Part shown: positions 8,418 through 24,634 of the stretch, one piece after another
How the letters are laid out: each line of letters starts with the position of its first letter
How positions within the stretch are numbered: the stretch's first letter is position 1
Source: CAYRFQ01 sp964423615
GTDB taxonomy: Bacteria; Planctomycetota; Planctomycetia; Gemmatales; Gemmataceae
Direction of reading: 5' to 3'
DNA: 64,000 nucleotides
Assembly (NCBI GenBank): GCA_964423615.1
Contig: CAYRFQ010000006.1
Coordinates: 124,001-188,000, forward strand
The notes under the pieces: generated by a model
Told to the model about the DNA's origin: nothing
Databases searched by the model: none
The model's input: only the letters and a program-made list of their open reading frames with translations
Program-made: the position numbers and the translations under genes

Positions 8418-8861
8418 TTAGGATGCTGGTGGTGGCTCTTCCGCCATTTCTTTCTTCACCGGTTGGACGAAGAACGGCATGTTGTTCTTGCTCTTAGCCG
8501 TTAGTTCTTCGGCATGAGCTTCAGCTTCGGCTTTTTGAGGATAATCAAACGTTGCCACGGGTTTGTGCGAGTTGTCGTAAACGACCCAAACGACTTTCCG
8601 TCTAGTGGCTTTAACGGCACGAGTTCGCTTCGCCCGTGGTTTTGCAGCTTTTGTGGCTTTCTTTTTCTTCTTCTTGGGCTTTTCTTCTTCGTCTTCATCA
8701 TCAAGTTCTTCGTCATCGTCTTCGTCATCATCATCGTCATCATCGTCAACTTCTTCATCCTCATCTTCATATTCGTCGTCTTCGACTTGGCGGCGTTCTA
8801 AGGCATCAGCTTCGTCGCGCAAATCACGGAGGGAAGGTCCCCGGCCTTTTCGTCTCGCCAC
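8418..8861 (-). CDS. Low-complexity acidic/basic protein with small C-terminal domain
   Basis: Product of 147 aa in three parts. The N-terminus is charged (MARRKGRGPSLRDLRDEADA). A nearly uninterrupted Asp/Glu tract of about 35 residues (27-61) switches abruptly to a Lys/Arg/Ala tract (62-88). A compact C-terminal segment follows (RKVVWVVYDNSHKPVATFDY ... MPFFVQPVKKEM). The acidic tract is coded by GAT/GAA-type triplets, giving a visible trinucleotide repeat at 8690-8780. AAGGAG lies nine bases before the ATG, supporting real translation. The charge pattern suggests binding to a polycation or nucleic acid, but no function is known to me. Confidence 0.7.
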   Translation of the reverse strand: MARRKGRGPSLRDLRDEADALERRQVEDDEYEDEDEEVDDDDDDDDEDDDEELDDEDEEEKPKKKKKKATKAAKPRAKRTRAVKATRRKVVWVVYDNSHKPVATFDYPQKAEAEAHAEELTAKSKNNMPFFVQPVKKEMAEEPPPAS

Positions 8862-9046
8862 GAGTTTAACTCCTTTATTTGGTCAAACGAGATTTGGATG
8901 TTTGAGAGTGTATTTCAGTTAGGCTAATGGGTTAGTGCAAGACACGCAAGGCGGAAAACAAAGATGGCCTTTTGCAAAACTACCCCTTAGGGGTATTATA
9001 CCGCGAAATTGGAAAGGTGAGGGATCCCGAAGGTGAGGAAGTCAGG

Positions 9047-10555
9047 ATGCAAAAACTACTGCGTTTCCGTTGGATGGACATCGTTTGGTTTGTGATCATT
9101 GTCGCTTTAGCCGGGGTGGTGAGGTATGGTTATTTGCACTTCGTGATCGATGCCCCATCCACAACCGAGTTTGCACCCAATTCGACAGCCCCTTTCCTCG
9201 TTCAGGGTACCCCGAATACAATCGATCCCATTCATCTCGATGCGACGGTCCACACCAAAGTTGATGTTCAAGAAGCCAGGCTTGGAACTCAAATCACGGA
9301 TCTGGACCTCCTGGTCTATCACATGAACAAGAGCGACCGATTCGCCTCGATTCCGCCACTCCCTCGAAATGCAGAAACCGGACCCATTGAAGAGACGGCT
9401 CATCTTGCCCCAGGCTATCCCTGGTTTTGCGCTCTTTTACTACGGTTTGGAATCAACCTCATACTTGTCCAGGCTGTCCTAGGAGCCATCACTGCAGGAC
9501 TCTACTACGCATTCGCTAGGATTGCTTTTCGCAACATGGTTGTGTCCGTTCTTGCAGGCCTGTTGTGTGCGTTGCATCCTTTCTGGATCGTGAACACCGG
9601 TGAAATCGCCGACGGAGTGCTTACAAGTTTCCTGTTGGGAGTTTGTCTCGTCCTTGGTGTCGCAGCCCAGCGGTCGGGCCATTTCTTAGTTGGATTACTC
9701 TATGGGGTTGCCCTGGCGGGATTGTCTCTCGTCCGCGCGATCATGCTGCCGTTCAGCCTCGTAGGACTGTTGTGGCTCTTGGGACGCTGTCGCGCGGAGC
9801 GAAAAACGTGGCTTTGTCCTTTGCTGGCGGTTTTGGGATTCGTCAATGGTTTGGCCCTTTGGAGTGTGCGAAATTACCAAGTCTTCGACAAGGAGATCGT
9901 TCCCATTTCGACAGGGACCTATCTGCATGTGTGGATGGGGAACAACCCCAACGCGACGGGAGTTTCCATGTCCTTTGCGGAAATTGAGCAAACACTCACT
10001 ACGGAGCGTGTGGAAGTCCTTCAACAGATGCCTCAGTCGAAGCGGTTCGACGAACTTGCCCACGACGCGGTCGAATATGTACGGACTCATCCCACAGAGA
10101 CAGTCAAGAATCGGATTCGGACGACTGGGTATTTCTTCTTTGGAAAGGCCTGGTTCACCGGTGAAACCGACAATCCGGCGTCCGACCAAAATGGCACATC
10201 AACATCCCAAGACGATCCAGAGGTGAATGCGGTGTGGTCCTGGGTACACGGAAACTCGCCATTGATTGTCCACTCCATGCTCCTCGGAATGCTAGCGCTT
10301 GGATTTTTGGGTTGGCGCTGGACACACGGTCCGCATACCCAAACTGGCCTTGCCGCGCTGGCTCTGGTGTGGATTCCACTACCCTACATCCTCTCACACG
10401 CCGAAAACTATTTTGGTCCTCGTATTCCGTTGGATGGCATTCTTCTGACGTTCGGCGCGTTTGCGATTGGCTGTCTCATCCCAGGATTGCGCGGAAAGCT
10501 CTTTGATAATACGGCAGAAGTTAAGAAGTTAGACGAGCGACTTCTGGGCACTTAA
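9047..10555 (+). CDS. GT39/ArnT-like integral membrane glycosyltransferase
   Basis: Product of 502 aa starting MQKLLRFRWMDIVWFVIIVA, with about nine or ten membrane helices. After the first helix comes a long periplasmic-type loop of about 100 residues ending in EETAHLAPGYPWF, the position where GT39-like enzymes bind lipid-linked sugar. Later loops include SVRNYQVFDKEIVPISTGTY. The family moves sugars from polyprenyl phosphate donors onto protein or lipid outside the membrane. The ATG at 9047 has GAGGA upstream and is preferred over a TTG at 8972. A hairpin at 10568-10612 closes the unit. Donor and acceptor are unknown. Confidence 0.75.
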   Translation: MQKLLRFRWMDIVWFVIIVALAGVVRYGYLHFVIDAPSTTEFAPNSTAPFLVQGTPNTIDPIHLDATVHTKVDVQEARLGTQITDLDLLVYHMNKSDRFASIPPLPRNAETGPIEETAHLAPGYPWFCALLLRFGINLILVQAVLGAITAGLYYAFARIAFRNMVVSVLAGLLCALHPFWIVNTGEIADGVLTSFLLGVCLVLGVAAQRSGHFLVGLLYGVALAGLSLVRAIMLPFSLVGLLWLLGRCRAERKTWLCPLLAVLGFVNGLALWSVRNYQVFDKEIVPISTGTYLHVWMGNNPNATGVSMSFAEIEQTLTTERVEVLQQMPQSKRFDELAHDAVEYVRTHPTETVKNRIRTTGYFFFGKAWFTGETDNPASDQNGTSTSQDDPEVNAVWSWVHGNSPLIVHSMLLGMLALGFLGWRWTHGPHTQTGLAALALVWIPLPYILSHAENYFGPRIPLDGILLTFGAFAIGCLIPGLRGKLFDNTAEVKKLDERLLGT

Positions 10556-10567
10556 AGCGTTTCTTTT

Positions 10568-10612
10568 GAACCCGCAACTTTTTGGATGAGAGGTCCAACT
10601 AGTTGCGGGTTC
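10568..10612 (+). terminator. Hairpin after the GT39-like gene
   Basis: A perfect 12-bp stem (GAACCCGCAACT at 10568-10579 with its complement at 10601-10612) has inner pairing TTGGA/TCCAA. It begins 13 bases after the stop codon. No strong T run follows, so the call as a terminator rests on position and stem strength. Confidence 0.6.
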
Positions 10613-11054
10613 CGAAATGGACAACGGACGACCATTTAGCAACAGATCGCTTCAACTTGTGCTTCCATTTAGGATTCGTTTCTCCACTCCCAACTCTTCC
10701 TGCTCAAAACCGCGTTTCTTTAGAAACCGAAACTTTTTCACTCAAGCAGTTTATCCCGCTTCGCTCCAGCTTGTCCCTCTCCCCGGAGCAGAAAAAGACT
10801 TCGGAACCCACAAATACGATACTCAAAGCCTCTCGTCCGATTGCAGGCACTCTGCCCGCACGCTTGCCGTCTGCGGGTGGGCAGAAGGATATTGAGGCAC
10901 CAAGAGTCAGGCGAAACACAAAAGACGATTATTCTGGATGCCCCAACGATTGGCTGCTGCGCTAGGCCTTTGACCCATCTTGCTCCAACCTGCCAAACAT
11001 CTGTATACTATGGAAGGTGGATCAGCCCAGGGCAACAGGAGCAATCATTTCGTT
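10613..11054. other. Intergenic region upstream of the uvrA fusion
   Basis: About 440 bases without a supported gene. Short open frames here on both strands have no ribosome site and no protein-like pattern. The region should contain the promoter of the large uvrA gene. No SOS-type operator stood out by eye. Confidence 0.4.
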
Positions 11055-17945
<6,891 letters not shown>

Positions 17946-18138
17946 GGGATCGAAGACGCCGCTTCAGTGAGCGGCTAGTCGTTCCCCCCCCAAACAAGAC
18001 AGATCGCGTTTATCCCATGGCGCGTGTTCCTGCTACTTTCTTCCAACGAATTATTGCCGTACAATACAATTTTTGTACTGTTTCCCAGAATAACATTACA
18101 TAGCAGCGTCCAACAAACTCGTTCCGGGACCAACCGCG

Positions 18139-19326
18139 ATGATTGAAATTTCCAAATTGGCCAGTTCTGTCAAACCTTCTGCCACACTTGCGGCCGGAGC
18201 CAAGGCCAAACAAATGAAGGCGGAGGGGATCGAAGTTTTCGACTTTAGCCTGGGAGAGCCAGATTTTACGACCCCTCAACACATCTGCGACGCAGCCTAC
18301 GAGGCCATGAAGGGTGGGGAGACGCACTACACCCCAGCGCCGGGCACGGCCCAACTGCGGAAGGTCATCGCGAATTGGTACGAGAAGACTTACGGTTTGC
18401 AGGTCGCTCCCGATCAGGTCATCCTTTCCAACGGAGCGAAACACTCTCTCCACAATGCGTTGACGGTGTTGTGCAATCCGGGAGACGAAGTCATTATTCC
18501 GACTCCGTATTGGGTGAGCTACAGTACCCTCGTCGAAATAACCGGAGCCAAGCCCGTTTTGGTGTCGACGACCCAGGAATCTCATTTCAAGATGTCGCCC
18601 GACCAGTTTCGTGCGGCCATTACACCCAAGACTCGCGTGTTGATGATCAATTCTCCCTGTAACCCGACGGGGACGGTGTACACGCGAGTAGAACTCGAAA
18701 AACTGGCCGATATTGCTATCGAAAACGACCTCGTTGTCATCAGTGACGAAATCTACGAACAGCTTGTTTATGAAGACAACAAGGCGACGTGTTTTGCGAC
18801 GTTGCGACCCGAACTGGTTGAGCGAACCCTCACGATCAGCGGAGTAAGCAAGTCGTACGCCATGACAGGCTGGCGCATGGGCTGGACTCTGGGCCCTCAA
18901 CATGTGATCAAGTCCATGGGAGGCATTCAGAGCCAACAGACGGGGTGTCCTTCGAGTGTCACCCAAGCTGCCGTGATTACGGCCCTCACCGGCGACCAAC
19001 AATGCGTTCAAGAGATGCGTCGGGAATTCGCTGCCCGTCGGGAAATCGTACTCAATCGACTCAAAGAACTCGGTTTTCCTTGCCCGGCCCCAGGCGGGGC
19101 GTTCTATGCTTTCTTTGACGTATCGAAGCATTTTGGTCGTACCTTGGGCGGACGAGCCGTGACGGACTCCATGAGTTTTTGCCAGGCACTGCTCGAATCG
19201 GTCCACGTCAACTTGGTTCCGGGTGCAGCGTTCGGGACCGAGGGGAGCGTGCGTATGTCTTTTGCCGCCAGTCGAGACCAAATTCAGGGTGGACTCGATC
19301 GCCTCGAGAAATTTGTTGCAGGCTAA
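18139..19326 (+). CDS. aspC: Aspartate aminotransferase (class I, PLP-dependent)
   Basis: Product of 395 aa, normal for the class I gamma subfamily. Visible motifs: FSLGEPDFTTP near the N-terminus, THYTPAPGTAQLRKVIA, NSPCNPTGTVYTR, VVISDEIYEQLVY, and the pyridoxal-phosphate lysine K238 in ISGVSKSYAMTGWRMGW. Near the end RMSFAAS holds the carboxylate-binding Arg. It exchanges the amino group between aspartate and 2-oxoglutarate in the cytoplasm; related enzymes also take prephenate or other substrates. The next gene follows after 23 bases on the same strand and is likely co-transcribed. A 466-codon frame lies antisense over it and is judged a shadow. Confidence 0.9.
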   Translation: MIEISKLASSVKPSATLAAGAKAKQMKAEGIEVFDFSLGEPDFTTPQHICDAAYEAMKGGETHYTPAPGTAQLRKVIANWYEKTYGLQVAPDQVILSNGAKHSLHNALTVLCNPGDEVIIPTPYWVSYSTLVEITGAKPVLVSTTQESHFKMSPDQFRAAITPKTRVLMINSPCNPTGTVYTRVELEKLADIAIENDLVVISDEIYEQLVYEDNKATCFATLRPELVERTLTISGVSKSYAMTGWRMGWTLGPQHVIKSMGGIQSQQTGCPSSVTQAAVITALTGDQQCVQEMRREFAARREIVLNRLKELGFPCPAPGGAFYAFFDVSKHFGRTLGGRAVTDSMSFCQALLESVHVNLVPGAAFGTEGSVRMSFAASRDQIQGGLDRLEKFVAG

Positions 19327-19349
19327 TTTTCTAATCCAGGGGAAACTAA

Positions 19350-20321
19350 ATGCCCGTGCTGCTGCTTTCGGAAAACGATGTTCGCGGCCTCTTGACCATG
19401 GAAATGGCAATGGAGGCGGTCGAGGATGTTCTGCGTCAGATGGGAAACGAAGACGCTCAGAACACTCCGAGGGCGCGATGCCGGACCGAACGGATCATGC
19501 TTCACACGATGTCCGGAGCTGCAGAAGATTTAGGTTACCTCGGATACAAGGCCTACACGACCGGGAGGTGTGGGGCTCGATTTCACATGGCCTTACACGA
19601 CGGCGAGTCGGGTGACCTCCTGTCGTTGATGCAAGCCGACTACCTCGGCCAAGTCCGGACAGGAGCTGCGAGCGGCGTCGCCACGCAATACATGGCTCGC
19701 CACGACGCCACCGAAGTGGGCATCTTCGGAAGCGGCAAACAGGCACGCACCCAGGCATGGGCCGTCAGTAAAGCCCGGCCAGTGCGGCGAATTCAAGTCT
19801 ACAGCCCCAACGAAGAACATCGTCGAGCGTTCGCTCGAGAGATGAGTGAGGTTTGCCAGTGCGATGTCGTGCCCGTTCCGAGACCCGAGACGGCCGCCGA
19901 AGACAAGGATATCGTCATCACCGCCACGAACTCTCGGGAGCCGGTGTTGCACGGAAACTGGATCAACGAGGGAACCCACCTCAACATCGTCGGATCGAAT
20001 CGAATCAATGCGAACGAAATCGACTCGGTAGTCATCCGGCGGTCCGATTCGATCGCCGTCGACAGCAAGGACCAAGCTCGGCTCGAAGCTGGTGATTTCG
20101 TCCAGGCCCTGGAAGAAGGGTCGTTGGAATGGGCACAAGTTCACGAACTTGGTCAGGTCATCATTGGTAAATATACTGGTCGAGCTCACCCCGAAGACAT
20201 CACCCTGTTCAAGTCGCTTGGAATCGGCCTCGAAGACGTTGCCGTCGCGGGGAGAGTTTATGAGAAAGCGAAAGAACAGGGTGTCGGGCGCTGGATGAAT
20301 TACTGGGATTCCAACAGTTAA
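19350..20321 (+). CDS. Ornithine cyclodeaminase/mu-crystallin family NAD(P)-dependent enzyme
   Basis: Product of 323 aa, normal for the family. The N-terminal half carries the substrate domain (MPVLLLSENDVRGLLTMEMA; YLGYKAYTT). The Rossmann half has VGIFGSGKQARTQAWAV as its dinucleotide-binding loop, followed by DIVITATNSREPVLHG and HLNIVGSNRINANEID. Members include ornithine cyclodeaminase, alanine dehydrogenase and ketimine or imine reductases; sequence alone does not decide which this is. AGGGG precedes the ATG, 23 bases after the aminotransferase stop, so a joint amino-acid role is likely. Confidence 0.85.
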   Translation: MPVLLLSENDVRGLLTMEMAMEAVEDVLRQMGNEDAQNTPRARCRTERIMLHTMSGAAEDLGYLGYKAYTTGRCGARFHMALHDGESGDLLSLMQADYLGQVRTGAASGVATQYMARHDATEVGIFGSGKQARTQAWAVSKARPVRRIQVYSPNEEHRRAFAREMSEVCQCDVVPVPRPETAAEDKDIVITATNSREPVLHGNWINEGTHLNIVGSNRINANEIDSVVIRRSDSIAVDSKDQARLEAGDFVQALEEGSLEWAQVHELGQVIIGKYTGRAHPEDITLFKSLGIGLEDVAVAGRVYEKAKEQGVGRWMNYWDSNS

Positions 20322-20704
20322 GGTCGAGTCGAGTTCGGTGAGTAAGCATCCATTAAGCTTCCGACAACCTGAGCTGCGTGCCGTCAGAGACCGCCACTTC
20401 CCACTTGTTTTTCTCATCGCTCGAGTTTGTCCCTCCCTACGCACGATCTTCTTGAAACGAGGTTCCAGGCTCTCCTGCGACGTCCTGTGGGCCTGTTGAG
20501 AGTAGGTCTTTTCCATGTTGTTTGCAACTCCCAGTTGTTGGAAGATTCCAACTTGGAACTCCCTCACGACTGCAAGCATTACCAATATAAGCAGATAACG
20601 CTCCAAGCCCTTGAATTGGCATGAGACCAATTCACCCTTCTTCTCATTTTGCATGCTATGTTTTCTGCGGGTTATGGAACATTTAACTCTAGCAGGAGGT
20701 GCGC
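20322..20704. other. Intergenic region before the ABC exporter genes
   Basis: About 380 bases with no supported gene; short open frames on both strands lack ribosome sites. The right end carries a strong AGGAGG (20694-20699) for the ATP-binding protein gene. I see no repeat or large hairpin. Confidence 0.4.
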
Positions 20705-21589
20705 ATGCAGCACTCATCTACGGACAAAAAGTCGGATGGGGCCGAGCCGGTTCTCCGGATTCAAGATTTGGTAGTTCGGTTTGGCGACTTTGTCGCCGTG
20801 GATCATTTGAGTTTGGACGTACGCAAGGGGGAACTGTTGGGGCTCCTAGGCCCTAACGGTGCCGGGAAAACAACAACGATCAAAGTATTGATCGGCCAAG
20901 GCAGACCAACCAGCGGAAAGGTCACGTTGTGTGGTTTGGACGTCCAGAAACAGTGGGACCAAGTCAAATCCGTTTTTGGGTACGTCCCTGATCGCGAGAA
21001 TCACTTTGAAGAATTGACCGGACGGAGGAACCTGGAGATTTTCTGCGGGCTCTACAACGTGCCGAAATCTCGAGCCGAGGAATGTCTTGAGATGGTGGAG
21101 TTGAGCGAGGCCGCGAACTTACAGGTGAAAGGCTATTCGCTGGGCATGCGACGCAAGTTGCTTTTGGCTCGCGGGATGCTTCACAAACCGAAGATGCTTT
21201 ACCTCGACGAGCCCACAGCGAATCTCGACATCCATTCCATCGAAGTTGTGCATCGAATCCTTCGCCAACTGATGGACGAAGGGACGACCGTCCTCATCAC
21301 GACCCACAACATGAAGGAAGTCGAAGCCATTTGTGACCGCGTGGCGATTCTGTGTCGCGGAAAATTGGTGGCCCTCGATTCCCCTCTGACTCTCCGTCAG
21401 GAACACGCCGAACGCAAGGTCGACGTCATTCTCAACGACGGCCAAAGGATGGCCTTTGATCTGGAACGTTCCGAAGAGATCGAAGAGCTAATGGCTTATT
21501 TTCGGTCCCAAGATGTCGTCAGCGTCAACACACGCGAACACAATTTCCACCAGACTTTTTTGAAACTCACCGGCACCGCCTTCGAATAA
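20705..21589 (+). CDS. ABC transporter ATP-binding protein (ABC-2 type)
   Basis: Product of 294 aa. Walker A is LLGPNGAGKTTT (about residues 48-58), the signature is YSLGMRRKLLLARGML, Walker B is MLYLDEPTANLD, and the H-loop is LITTHNM. The C-terminal 80 residues form the accessory domain usual in DrrA/NatA-like exporters. The ATG at 20705 has AGGAGG five bases upstream, which favours it over a GTG at 20699. The membrane partner starts 15 bases after the stop. The pair likely exports a small molecule or drives an envelope process; no substrate can be inferred. Confidence 0.9.
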   Translation: MQHSSTDKKSDGAEPVLRIQDLVVRFGDFVAVDHLSLDVRKGELLGLLGPNGAGKTTTIKVLIGQGRPTSGKVTLCGLDVQKQWDQVKSVFGYVPDRENHFEELTGRRNLEIFCGLYNVPKSRAEECLEMVELSEAANLQVKGYSLGMRRKLLLARGMLHKPKMLYLDEPTANLDIHSIEVVHRILRQLMDEGTTVLITTHNMKEVEAICDRVAILCRGKLVALDSPLTLRQEHAERKVDVILNDGQRMAFDLERSEEIEELMAYFRSQDVVSVNTREHNFHQTFLKLTGTAFE

Positions 21590-21603
21590 ATCAGGGAGAG
21601 ATC

Positions 21604-22722
21604 ATGCGTTGGTACATCTTACGAACGCTCCTGCACAAGGAGTTGTTACGTCACGGGGCCAACCGTGGCGGTATCTTTTTGGTCGTGTTGTTGATGGCAG
21701 CGTCATTGTTGTTATCGTTTTTCGGAGGCAAAGATCTCGAACGGAACACTGCCCTGACCGGCGTGAAAAGGTGCTACATCGAGTACAAGGTGGACGATGA
21801 CTTCGTCGATCACCTATACAGGAATGTCCCGGCCGAGTTGGAAGGTAGAGTTCGGTTTCGGAACTTGGCCTCGGTCCGAACCAACGCCGACGGGACCCCT
21901 TTTTACGTCCAAAACGCTGGCGCGATCCAGATTCACAACGGCCAAGACAACAACGAAGTGCAAATCTGGTTTTGGGAACCAGGACAAGGCTCCCTCTCGA
22001 GCTACGAGATTTGGCTTTGGCGGGAAATCCAGAACTACACAAACAAGCAAAAACCTCCCGCTTCAACTTCGGATTTGCCAGACAACGAAAACGAACCGAT
22101 TCCGATCGTTTTCAAGGAGCCGAAGCGGTCGTTCATCAAGGGTGGGCTCGATCCGCGATCTGGAATTGCGACGGCACTGGCGGTTTTTGGATTGTTTTTC
22201 GTTTGCGTTTACTTGATGCCGTCGTTGAGTTGCGAGGAACGAGAACGGGGCATTTTGTTGGCCCAGGCGTTATCTCCTGCATCGCCGAAAGAAATTCTGG
22301 GGGCCCGATTCCTGTTCTATCCCGTATTGGCGATCTTCCTGGTATGTGTGCTCGCAGGATCGTATCGACCGGTGGTCTTGCTGTCCGGGTACTTTTGGCT
22401 GGCCTTGCTCACTGCGACGGCTGGTTCGATGGGAGTTGGTCTCACGATCGCGAGCGTGGCGAAAACTCAACGAGAGGCTAGCATGGGGGCCTTGGCCTAC
22501 ATGTTCGTTGTCACGCTGTTTCTCTTCGTTTGCCAGCAAATCGGGGCGACGGGATTGTCTTATGTGGCGATGGAGTTCCACGTGCCTCGGATGTTCCACG
22601 CGGTCTTGTCGGATGCGGTGACGATCGAACACTGGGGAAGTGTGTTGATGATGTTCATCATCTCGTCGATTTGGGTTTGGGTGGCGGTCAAACTTTTCCG
22701 AAGACAAGGATGGCAGACGTAG
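21604..22722 (+). CDS. ABC-2 type transporter permease
   Basis: Product of 372 aa. There is one N-terminal membrane helix (about residues 19-37, IFLVVLLMAASLLLSFF), then about 140 residues of extracytoplasmic character. A cluster of about five helices follows from residue 190 onward (TALAVFGLFFVCVYLMP, AIFLVCVLAGS, FWLALLTATAGSMGVGLTI and others). The motif SCEERERGILLAQALSPASP after the second helix is typical of ABC-2 permeases of the YhaP/ABC2 type. GGGAGAG precedes the ATG. It is paired with the ATPase upstream and ends 40 bases before a bidirectional hairpin. Confidence 0.85.
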   Translation: MRWYILRTLLHKELLRHGANRGGIFLVVLLMAASLLLSFFGGKDLERNTALTGVKRCYIEYKVDDDFVDHLYRNVPAELEGRVRFRNLASVRTNADGTPFYVQNAGAIQIHNGQDNNEVQIWFWEPGQGSLSSYEIWLWREIQNYTNKQKPPASTSDLPDNENEPIPIVFKEPKRSFIKGGLDPRSGIATALAVFGLFFVCVYLMPSLSCEERERGILLAQALSPASPKEILGARFLFYPVLAIFLVCVLAGSYRPVVLLSGYFWLALLTATAGSMGVGLTIASVAKTQREASMGALAYMFVVTLFLFVCQQIGATGLSYVAMEFHVPRMFHAVLSDAVTIEHWGSVLMMFIISSIWVWVAVKLFRRQGWQT

Positions 22723-22761
22723 CGACTTGGCCGGGACTTTGGTTTCGACCTCGTTCCAAAG

Positions 22762-22790
22762 GCCTGCTTTTGGGTATTCCAAAAGCAGGC
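22762..22790. terminator. Hairpin between convergent ABC permease and trigger factor genes
   Basis: Perfect 12-bp arms at 22762-22773 and 22779-22790 around a five-base loop (GTATT). It lies between two genes that end facing each other, so it probably terminates both. Confidence 0.75.
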
Positions 22791-22806
22791 TGGGTCTCAC
22801 GAATCG

Positions 22807-24513
22807 TTAGTCTTCTGGTTCGGTCGCCGCAGCTCCTTCGACTTCGGTCGCTGGGTCTCGCATTTCTCCCTCGACGGCTTGTCCTTCGACCATGGCCACG
22901 GCCTCGGTCTTTTCAAGCGCTTCGTCTTCGTATTCGGCACTGTCCAGGATGAGGTCGAGTGCCTTCTGTTCGCGGATCATTTCCTCCAACGTCTCGATTT
23001 CGTTCTCGCGCTCGAGTTGGGCCCGAACCTTTCGGACCGACTCACCGGATTGCTCGGCAAGTTCTTCGATTTCCTGATCGATCTCGTCTTCGGTAACTTG
23101 GATTTCCTCGGTCTCGGCAATTTTTTGCAAGACAAAATGTTCTTTGAGTTCCATTTGCGTCGTCTCGAGGACTTCCTGTTGCATGACCTGCAAGCGTGCG
23201 TTGATGTCTTCATCGGACATCCCACTGTCGCGCATTTCCCGTGCGCGTCGACGCAAAGTATTTCTGGCCTGACGGACGAGCAAGTCGTTGGGGAGTTCCC
23301 ATTTGGTATGGGCATCGACGTACTCAATGATTTGTTTTCGAGCCGACCGGCGTTGCTCGTATTCCAACCGACGTTCGAGGAGAACGAGAATCTGTTCGCG
23401 TAGTTGGTCGACCGAATGGCAACCGAATTCCTGGAGGAAATCTTGGGTCAGTTCGGGCAACCGGACTGTCTTGACGTCTAAAATTTCAAGGTCTGCCGTG
23501 ATCGTTTGGCCCACCAACATTTCATTCGAGACTTGCGACGACATGGTAACCTCGACGGTCCGCTTGTCGTTAATGTTGGCTCCCTCCATTTGCTCGGCGA
23601 ATCGCTCGGCCACTCCGTCCTTGAACGCAAGGCGGTCATCAACACGAAGGACGAGCTCTTTGTTGTTTCCAATCACGTTACCGAGGTGGTGGGTCGTCAT
23701 GTTGACGGTGATGTAGTCGCCTTCGACGACGGGTTCGTCTTCCTTGGGTACGAGTTGGCCGTACGGAGCAAGTATGCGGCGTTGTTCGCGGTCGATGTCA
23801 CTTTCGGTGAATGTACGTATCGGACGTTTCAGTTTCAGTCCCTTGTAGTCGGGAAGGTCAAAATCGGGACGAACTTCAATGTCGAATTCGTAAACCAAAG
23901 GCCCTTGTCTGGGCACCTGGATGGTTTTCGGATCGATGTTTGGCGGGGCCAGGGGATTGAGACCGAAGTCTTCGCCTAGTTGCTCCAAACTGGCCATGAG
24001 CAACTCACCCTTGACCTGATCGGTAACGTCTTTGTGGAATTGCCTTTCGATCACACGACGTGGCACCTTGCCCTTGCGGAATCCAGGGACAAAAGCGTCC
24101 TTCATGAGTTCGGAAAACTTGGAATCGAGAAGTTCGTCGATGCTGCCGCGTGCGATGGTAACTTTGAGATGTTTTTTACACGGCCCTACGTCGGCTATCT
24201 CGACTTCTTGGTCCAGTTTGTCCTCGGGTTCTTCCGGTGTATCTTCGTCGTCATCGTCGTCGTCGTCATCGTCGTCATCGTCGTCTTCGTCTCTGTCTTC
24301 CCCTTCGCTTTGCTGTTCGTCGTTTTCGGGCTGTTCGGCTGTCGCGACGGCAGTCGGATCATCGTTAGTTTCCTCGGTCGTCTCTTCACTCGCCGAAGCG
24401 GATTCCGGCGTATCGTCTGATGGGGTTTCATCGGCGGCAGTGGTTTCGGCTTTTTCTTCTTCGGCTTGGGCCGTTTCCAGTTCCGGGTCTGGTTTTTTGG
24501 TTTCATCCGTCAT
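22807..24513 (-). CDS. tig: Trigger factor with long acidic N-terminal extension
   Basis: Product of 568 aa; usual trigger factors are about 430-450. The first 105 or so residues are a low-complexity Glu/Asp/Thr/Pro tail, including an Asp run around residues 75-90 coded by a GTC/ATC-type triplet repeat at 24240-24295. After that the ribosome-binding domain is normal (VPGFRKGKVPRRVIERQ, the GFRxGKxP tail). A FKBP-like prolyl isomerase domain follows (VVEGDYITVNM, LAFKDGVAERFAEQM), then a helical chaperone domain (YEQRRSARKQIIEYV and on). It binds at the ribosome exit tunnel and shields nascent chains. A short acidic tail also closes the protein. A tRNA-Gly gene lies upstream on the same strand, separated by a terminator. 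No clp genes follow. Confidence 0.92.
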   Translation of the reverse strand: MTDETKKPDPELETAQAEEEKAETTAADETPSDDTPESASASEETTEETNDDPTAVATAEQPENDEQQSEGEDRDEDDDDDDDDDDDDDEDTPEEPEDKLDQEVEIADVGPCKKHLKVTIARGSIDELLDSKFSELMKDAFVPGFRKGKVPRRVIERQFHKDVTDQVKGELLMASLEQLGEDFGLNPLAPPNIDPKTIQVPRQGPLVYEFDIEVRPDFDLPDYKGLKLKRPIRTFTESDIDREQRRILAPYGQLVPKEDEPVVEGDYITVNMTTHHLGNVIGNNKELVLRVDDRLAFKDGVAERFAEQMEGANINDKRTVEVTMSSQVSNEMLVGQTITADLEILDVKTVRLPELTQDFLQEFGCHSVDQLREQILVLLERRLEYEQRRSARKQIIEYVDAHTKWELPNDLLVRQARNTLRRRAREMRDSGMSDEDINARLQVMQQEVLETTQMELKEHFVLQKIAETEEIQVTEDEIDQEIEELAEQSGESVRKVRAQLERENEIETLEEMIREQKALDLILDSAEYEDEALEKTEAVAMVEGQAVEGEMRDPATEVEGAAATEPED

Positions 24514-24634
24514 TTGAAAAAGCTCCTGGTGTGTCTTCGAGTTGGTCGCTGGTCTTCCCCGTCTCGGACTAAGCCTATCCGCGTATTTTACGCGAGGGGA
24601 TTGCTGTTTAGTTTGTTAAGATATTCAAAAGAAG

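Noticed and set aside
8605..8922. Ser-rich frame of 105 codons on the plus strand
   Set aside because: It is the complement of the Asp/Glu triplet repeat of the real minus-strand gene, which has a good ribosome site.
18010..19410. 466-codon open frame on the minus strand, antisense to the aspartate aminotransferase gene
   Set aside because: The plus-strand gene has complete family motifs; the antisense product has no recognisable motif and its open state follows from codon bias of the real gene.
20427..20624. Short open frames on both strands between the cyclodeaminase-type and ABC genes
   Set aside because: No start signal and no recognisable sequence.
19593..20717. 374-codon minus-strand frame over the ornithine-cyclodeaminase-type gene and the spacer
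   Set aside because: Antisense shadow; no protein-like pattern and no ribosome site.
24032..24517. Ser-rich frame of 161 codons on the plus strand over tig
   Set aside because: Complement of the acidic tract of trigger factor.
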